Source: Pseudooceanicola nanhaiensis (GTDB taxonomy: Bacteria > Pseudomonadota > Alphaproteobacteria > Rhodobacterales > Rhodobacteraceae). Taken from it: a stretch of 64,000 nt of DNA. Below are positions 59,781-64,000 of the stretch, piece after piece. The position numbers were made by a program, and so were the translations under genes. A model generated the notes under the pieces. The model searched no databases. It was not told the DNA's origin and saw only the letters and a program-made list of their open reading frames with translations. Numbering within the stretch: position 1 is the stretch's first letter; each line of letters opens with the position of its first letter. Location: assembly GCF_020171315.1 (NCBI RefSeq), contig NZ_JAIUZP010000001.1:62001-126000 (forward strand), read 5' to 3'.

Positions 59781-60233
59781 TCAGGACTTGAAGGGCGCCA
59801 TGCCCGCGCGCGCCAACTCGTCGGCGCGCTCGTTCTCGGGGTGGCCGGCGTGCCCCTTGACCCACTTCCAGGTCACCGCGTGGCGCTTCTGCGCCTCGTC
59901 GAGGCGCTGCCACAGCTCGGCGTTCTTCACCGGCTTGCGGTCCTTGGTCTTCCAGCCGTTCCGCTTCCAGCCGTGGATCCAGCTGGTCACGCCGTTCTTC
60001 ACGTAGGCGCTGTCGGTCACCACGGTGATCGTCGTGTCCCGGCCAAGCGCCTCCAGCGCCGAGATCGCCGCCAGCAGTTCCATCCGGTTGTTGGTGGTGT
60101 CCGCGTCGCCGCCCTTGAGCTCGCGTTCCTTCAGGACCGCCTCGCCTTCCTTGGCCTGCAGCAGCACGCCCCAGCCCCCGGGGCCCGGATTTCCGGAACA
60201 GGCGCCATCGGTATAGGCGTAGAACTCAGGCAT
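59781..60233 (-). CDS. rnhA: Ribonuclease HI
   Basis: A 150-residue RNase HI with the four catalytic acids in order: D in [17 protein letters not shown] in [10 protein letters not shown] in TDSAYVKNG and the last carboxylate with histidine in [14 protein letters not shown]. It cuts RNA in RNA-DNA hybrids. Located 15 bases after the methyltransferase gene that precedes it on the minus strand. Confidence 0.95.
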   Translation of the reverse strand: MPEFYAYTDGACSGNPGPGGWGVLLQAKEGEAVLKERELKGGDADTTNNRMELLAAISALEALGRDTTITVVTDSAYVKNGVTSWIHGWKRNGWKTKDRKPVKNAELWQRLDEAQKRHAVTWKWVKGHAGHPENERADELARAGMAPFKS

Positions 60234-60248
60234 GATGTCTCCGATCCG

Positions 60249-60845
60249 TCAGGTCGCGCGGGCGGTCAGGAAACACCATGCGAAGCCCGCCTCGTCAAGC
60301 CCGGTTCCGGTGCCCGTCTTGGTGCCCGTGACGGCAAAGCCCGCGGCGATCACCAGCTCGGCCAGCTCCTCCTCGCCGTAGTAGGCGTAGAAGCGGCCGA
60401 GGGCATCGCGGGCCTCGCCTTCGCCCATCTTCATGCCGAGGTGCAGCAGCCCGCCAGCCTTCAGCGCGCGCCGGATCCGGGCAAGGTGGCCGGGGAATTC
60501 TGCCTTGGGGGCGTGGAGCAGCGAGAAATTGGCCCAGACGGCGTCATAGGCCGCCTCGGCCACGAGGTCAGCGAAGGTCGCCTGCCGGGCCAGCAGCCCG
60601 TATTCCCGCGCTGCATGGGCGACCATCTCGGCGGAGGCATCGACCGGATCGGGGGAAAGGCCCGCCCGCGCCATGGCGGCGGAGAAATGCCCCGGCCCGC
60701 AGCCGAGGTCGAGCACCCGCGCCCCGGGGGGCAGGGCGTCGATCATCGCCTGAAGGGCGGCGCTTTCACTGGGTTCGCCCTGAGCCCGGGCGGCGTAGCG
60801 CGCCGTCTGGCTGTCGTAGACGTCGAGGGTCTGACGATCGGCCAT
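60249..60845 (-). CDS. Class I SAM-dependent methyltransferase
   Basis: A 198-residue methyltransferase with motif I ARVLDLGCGPGHFSAAMARAG, motif II PDPVDASAEMV and the motif IV region AYDAVWANFSLLHAP. The target is unknown. It lies between ispH and rnhA, twelve bases after ispH, a placement that I expect to be conserved in the group. Confidence 0.88.
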   Translation of the reverse strand: MADRQTLDVYDSQTARYAARAQGEPSESAALQAMIDALPPGARVLDLGCGPGHFSAAMARAGLSPDPVDASAEMVAHAAREYGLLARQATFADLVAEAAYDAVWANFSLLHAPKAEFPGHLARIRRALKAGGLLHLGMKMGEGEARDALGRFYAYYGEEELAELVIAAGFAVTGTKTGTGTGLDEAGFAWCFLTARAT

Positions 60846-60857
60846 GGCGTGCTCCTC

Positions 60858-61811
60858 TCAGGCCGGGACCCGCAGAACGCGGGGCACCTTGAATTCCACG
60901 TTTTCCTGCGCCGTCTCGACCAGCTCCTGCGTGACCTCGTAGCGGTCGGAGAGCGCGGCGATGACCTCGTCCACCAGCACCTCGGGGGCAGAGGCCCCGG
61001 CGGTGATCCCGATGGCGCGGATGCCTTCCAGCGCGCGCCAGTCGATGTCGCCCGCACGCTGCACCAGCTGGGCATAGCCGCAGCCGTTGCGGGCCGCGAC
61101 CTCGACGAGGCGGCGGGAATTCGAGGAGTTGGGCGCGCCCACCACCAGCATCGCGTCGATCTTGCCGGACATGGCCTTCACGGCCTCTTGCCGGTTGGTG
61201 GTGGCGTAGCAGATGTCTTCCTTGTGCGGGCCGACGATGGCCGGGAACCGCGCCTGCAGCGCGGCCACGATCCCCTTGGTGTCATCCACCGACAGCGTCG
61301 TCTGTGTGACGAAGGCCAGTTGCGCCGGATCGCGCACGTCGAGCGTGGCCACATCGGCCTCGGTCTCCACCAGCAGCACCTCGCCCTGCGGCAGCTGGCC
61401 CATGGTGCCGATCGTCTCGGGGTGGCCGGCATGGCCGATCATGACGATCTGGAGGCCGTTCTCATGGTGCCGCTCGGCCTCGATATGGACCTTGGAAACG
61501 AGGGGGCAGGTGGCATCGACATAGATCATCTCGCGCCGGGCGGCCTCGGCCGGGACGGCCTTGGGCACGCCATGGGCCGAGAAGATCACCGGACGGTCGT
61601 CGGGGCAGTCGTCCAGCTCCTCGACGAAGACCGCGCCCTTGTCGCGCAGCCCGTCCACGACGAATTTGTTGTGTACGATCTCGTGGCGGACATAGACCGG
61701 CGCCCCCCATTTCTGCAGCGCCATCTCGACGATCTTGATCGCGCGGTCGACACCGGCGCAGAAGCCGCGCGGGGCGGCGAGATAGAGGGTGAGGGGCGGT
61801 TTCTGGGTCAT
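60858..61811 (-). CDS. ispH: 4-hydroxy-3-methylbut-2-enyl diphosphate reductase
   Basis: A 317-residue [4Fe-4S] enzyme of the non-mevalonate isoprenoid pathway (IspH/LytB). The cluster cysteines stand in [12 protein letters not shown] (near residue 18), [11 protein letters not shown] and [13 protein letters not shown], and PNSSNSRRL is the substrate-binding stretch. It makes IPP and DMAPP. The start at 61811 is typical. It is 60 bases downstream of the YqaA-type gene on the same strand. Confidence 0.95.
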   Translation of the reverse strand: MTQKPPLTLYLAAPRGFCAGVDRAIKIVEMALQKWGAPVYVRHEIVHNKFVVDGLRDKGAVFVEELDDCPDDRPVIFSAHGVPKAVPAEAARREMIYVDATCPLVSKVHIEAERHHENGLQIVMIGHAGHPETIGTMGQLPQGEVLLVETEADVATLDVRDPAQLAFVTQTTLSVDDTKGIVAALQARFPAIVGPHKEDICYATTNRQEAVKAMSGKIDAMLVVGAPNSSNSRRLVEVAARNGCGYAQLVQRAGDIDWRALEGIRAIGITAGASAPEVLVDEVIAALSDRYEVTQELVETAQENVEFKVPRVLRVPA

Positions 61812-61871
61812 CGGTCCTGTTTCCGGTGCGTCCCGGGGCGGGATCCTGCGGGTCTGTTCCGGATCTAAGGG

Positions 61872-62333
61872 TCACACCCCGGCGAGTAAAGAGGCGGTGC
61901 CGAAGAGCTGCGCCGTCAGCGCTGCCAGCAGGATGTAGCGCAGGGTCTTTGCCAGCCCGACGAGCGTCAGGAACAGCCAGAGCGGCGTGCGCATGATCCC
62001 AGCAATGACGGTGATCGCATCCCCCAGCGGCGCCCAGGACAGCAGCAGCGTCCAGACACCCCAGCGGCTGTACCACTCCTGTGCGCGGGTCAGCTGCGCC
62101 TCGCTCACCGGGAACCAGCGACGGTGGCGGTAGTGCTCGATCCCGCGGCCCAGGGCATAGTTCACGGCCGAGCCGAGCGTGTTGAAGAGGCTGGCCACGA
62201 CGATCAGGGGGACGAGGGGGGCCGTGCCCTGGGTCTGGAAGGCGGCAAAGACCACCTCGGACTGGAAGGGCAGCAGGGTCGCGGCGCCGAAGGCGGCGAG
62301 GGCCATGGTGGCCAGGGCGGCAAGCGGTGTCAT
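61872..62333 (-). CDS. YqaA-type small membrane protein (DedA/SNARE-associated superfamily)
   Basis: A 153-residue protein with three to four membrane helices. The segment LLPFQSEVVFAAFQTQGTAPLVPLIVVASLFNTLGSAVNYALGRGIEH and WAPLGDAITVIAGIMRTPLWLF fit the YqaA family, which is related to DedA flippase-type proteins. Function unproven. It starts 60 bases before ispH. Confidence 0.85.
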   Translation of the reverse strand: MTPLAALATMALAAFGAATLLPFQSEVVFAAFQTQGTAPLVPLIVVASLFNTLGSAVNYALGRGIEHYRHRRWFPVSEAQLTRAQEWYSRWGVWTLLLSWAPLGDAITVIAGIMRTPLWLFLTLVGLAKTLRYILLAALTAQLFGTASLLAGV

Positions 62334-62488
62334 GCGCTTTCACTTGGCTGCGATGGTCCGGGCGTCAAGGCGGGGCAGCGGGGGCGGGACGTCGGGCAGG
62401 TGTCCCGGGATGGCGCGGGGCTGGCAAATGGCTTGTCCCTCTGCGCCGGTCGGCGGGGACTGTCCGTCAGTCCCGCGTCCCGTGAACC

Positions 62489-62510
62489 GGGGCCGGTTAG
62501 GGCCGGCCCC
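62489..62510 (-). terminator. Terminator-like hairpin after the NYN gene
   Basis: Arms GGGGCCGG (62489-62496) and CCGGCCCC (62503-62510) with a six-base loop, located just beyond the NYN stop at 62517 on the minus strand. There is no T-run. Confidence 0.6.
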
Positions 62511-62516
62511 AGCTAT

Positions 62517-63095
62517 TTAGTGATTGGCGACCGCGCGCACGCGCTCGTCATCGTTGTTGTGGCTTTCGCGCGGAGGGCGGCCGATGACTTCCTTCAGCTC
62601 GTCGAGCTCGATGAAGTTGTCGGCCTGGCGGCGCAGTTCGTCAGCGATCATCGGGGGCTGCGAGCGGATGGTCGAGACCACCGAAACGCGCACGCCCTGA
62701 CGTTGCAGGCTTTCCACCAGCGGGCGGAAGTCCCCGTCGCCCGAGAAGAGCACGATGTGATCGACGCGGGGGGCCAGTTCCATGGCATCGACGGTCAGTT
62801 CGATATCCATGTTGCCCTTGACCTTACGCCGGCCCTGGCTGTCCGTGTATTCCTTGGCGGGTTTGGTCACCATGGTGAAGCCGTTGTAATGCAGCCAGTC
62901 CACCAGAGGCCGGATCGGAGAGTATTCGTCGTTCTCCAGCAGGGCGGTGTAGTAGAAAGCTCTCAGCAGTTTGCCGCGACGCATGAATTCCTGACGCAGC
63001 AATTTATAGTCGATATCGAAGCCGAGTGCCTTCGCGGCGGCGTACAAGTTGGACCCATCGATGAACAGCGCCAGCCGTTCGTCCTTGTAAAACAT
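62517..63095 (-). CDS. NYN domain protein, LabA-like
   Basis: A 192-residue member of the NYN/LabA family, predicted RNases of the PIN-like fold. Landmarks are LALFIDGSNLYAAAKALG near residue 10 (first acidic residue), GNMDIELTVDAMEL and DHIVLFSGDGDFRPLVESLQRQG (second acidic cluster). Its RNA target is unknown. Start 63095 is the ATG nearest the conserved part; a frame back to 63320 runs through folK. It is divergent from folK, as usual in Rhodobacterales. Confidence 0.9.
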   Translation of the reverse strand: MFYKDERLALFIDGSNLYAAAKALGFDIDYKLLRQEFMRRGKLLRAFYYTALLENDEYSPIRPLVDWLHYNGFTMVTKPAKEYTDSQGRRKVKGNMDIELTVDAMELAPRVDHIVLFSGDGDFRPLVESLQRQGVRVSVVSTIRSQPPMIADELRRQADNFIELDELKEVIGRPPRESHNNDDERVRAVANH

Positions 63096-63239
63096 AAAAC
63101 TACCTTTCCGGTCAAAATCCCGCACGCCTGTCCGTGAGTGTGTGAGTGGTAATGAATTCAGCGGCGGAATAAGGGTTGAAAAATAGAAGTGCTTCACTCT
63201 TACCGCAAGAGTGGTACCCCGTCCAAAAGTATAGGTTGA

Positions 63240-63806
63240 ATGAAGTTTATGGGAAGTTATCTCGTCGCCTTCGGTGGAAATCTGCACTCGCATGTCGGGA
63301 AACCCCTTGAAACCTTGCATGCTGCGGTTGCGGCACTGGCGGAAAACGGCGCAAATATTCGTAAAATCAGTAGGTTTTATCGTACCCCGTGTTTCCCGGC
63401 CGGGGCAGGACCGGACTACGTGAACGGGGCGCTCGAGGCCGAATCATCCCTCGAACCGGGGGCTTTCCTCGCGCTTCTGAACCAGATCGAATCACGCTTC
63501 GGCCGCGAACGCGCCAGCCGGTGGGCCGGGCGGACGCTGGATCTGGACGTCATCGCCCACGGCCAGACGGTGCTGCCCGACGCGGGCACACAGGGCTGGT
63601 GGCGGCGGCTTCCGATGGAGGATCAGCAGCGTCTTGCGCCGGACCGGCTGATTCTGCCGCATCCCCGTTTGCAGGACCGGGCCTTCGTGCTGGTTCCGCT
63701 GATGGACGTCGCCCCGCACTGGCGTCATCCGCTTCTCGGTGGTAGTATAGCGGAAATGTGTGCGGATCTGCCCGACGAGGACCGGAGATCCGTCGTCCCG
63801 CTGTGA
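63240..63806 (+). CDS. folK: 2-amino-4-hydroxy-6-hydroxymethyldihydropteridine diphosphokinase
   Basis: A 188-residue HPPK of folate synthesis. Landmarks are YLVAFGGNLHSHVGKPLETL at the N-terminus, the catalytic RTLDLDVIAHG near residue 95 and PHPRLQDRAFVLVPLMDV. It pyrophosphorylates hydroxymethyldihydropterin with ATP. The start may be ATG 63240 or ATG 63249; the first is nearer to the weak AGG site. Precedes rpoZ, the common order in alphaproteobacteria. Confidence 0.93.
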   Translation: MKFMGSYLVAFGGNLHSHVGKPLETLHAAVAALAENGANIRKISRFYRTPCFPAGAGPDYVNGALEAESSLEPGAFLALLNQIESRFGRERASRWAGRTLDLDVIAHGQTVLPDAGTQGWWRRLPMEDQQRLAPDRLILPHPRLQDRAFVLVPLMDVAPHWRHPLLGGSIAEMCADLPDEDRRSVVPL

Positions 63807-63879
63807 CTCTTGCCTTGTCAATAGACAGCAGGGGCTTTACACACACATCCTCTAGCCGCCCAAAGACCGGAGTGCCCCC

Positions 63880-64000
63880 ATGGCCCGAGTTACCGTTGAA
63901 GATTGCGTCGACAAGGTTCCGAACCGGTTCGAGCTTGTCCTGCTTGCCGCTCATCGTGCGCGCGAGATTTCGTCCGGCGCCGCGATCACCGTGGACCGCG
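63880..64000 (+). CDS. rpoZ: RNA polymerase omega subunit (partial, 3' end missing)
   Basis: The first 40 codons of rpoZ run to the window edge: [20 protein letters not shown] then [15 protein letters not shown] and ITVDR, the conserved omega N-terminus. Omega aids assembly of RNA polymerase and binds ppGpp in many bacteria. Its usual downstream partner, relA/spoT, would lie outside the window. Confidence 0.95.
   Translation, partial: MARVTVEDCVDKVPNRFELVLLAAHRAREISSGAAITVDR

Noticed and set aside
1..64000. Mobile elements, CRISPR arrays, tRNA or rRNA genes
   Set aside because: No transposase, integrase, terminal repeat pair, regular direct-repeat array or cloverleaf was seen anywhere in the window.

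Overview
The window is a GC-rich stretch of chromosome whose gene content and order point to an alphaproteobacterium of the Rhodobacterales (Rhodobacteraceae or Roseobacteraceae type). Pointers are the NYN/LabA-folK-rpoZ order at the right end, the def-def'-fmt operon, an adenosylcobalamin-dependent ribonucleotide reductase beside a DUF1489 gene, the YqaA-ispH-methyltransferase-rnhA block, and the number of TRAP transporters (three complete sets plus one lone binding protein). I cannot name the genus. I saw no rRNA, tRNA, CRISPR array, insertion sequence, integrase or phage gene.

Layout. 1-4949: an oligopeptide/dipeptide-type ABC importer (binding protein cut by the window edge, two permeases, two ATPases). 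4995-6281: NRAMP Mn/Fe transporter. 6429-9602: a compact arsenic operon on the minus strand (ArsR-ArsC fusion, arsenate-linked GAPDH, ArsJ) with a perfect inverted repeat at its start codon. 9843-10843: D-2-hydroxyacid dehydrogenase behind a 13-codon leader ORF. 10892-16682: a TRAP transporter, a MarR regulator and a MobA/phenol-hydroxylase-type flavoprotein, which share a promoter motif and probably form an aromatic acid (3-hydroxybenzoate-like) uptake and hydroxylation module. 16818-18079: CbpM/CbpA chaperone pair. 18423-20592: feoAB with an FNR-like box. 20773-24982: RND efflux pair. 25033-25800: short-chain dehydrogenase. 25946-31704: PxpA/PxpC/PxpB 5-oxoprolinase facing a TRAP transporter, probably pyroglutamate uptake and cleavage. 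31890-34447: winged-helix regulator, acetamidase/formamidase, tyrosine-phosphatase-like protein. 34546-38386: periplasmic three-subunit GMC dehydrogenase with a tri-haem cytochrome c. 39010-40083: lone TRAP binding protein.

40320-48335 is the most unusual part. An XRE regulator precedes a translationally coupled chain: TRAP dctP-dctQ-dctM, PyrK, class 1B PyrD, an M20 carbamoyl-amino-acid hydrolase, PyrE and a small unknown protein. Read together this looks like uptake and reductive breakdown or salvage of orotate or a related pyrimidine acid. A dihydroorotase is not in the cluster.

48636-64000 is mostly housekeeping: a flavin-binding PNPOx-like protein divergent from a MocR regulator, class II RNR (nrdJ), DUF1489, a VOC protein, an outer-membrane beta-barrel, a MalY-type C-S lyase, def, a deformylase paralogue lacking its catalytic Cys and Glu, fmt, two small membrane proteins, rnhA, a methyltransferase, ispH, a YqaA-type membrane protein, an NYN nuclease-like protein, folK and the start of rpoZ. 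Two convergent gene junctions (about 31720-31845 and 59699-59743) carry related clusters of palindromes that look like an intergenic repeat family.
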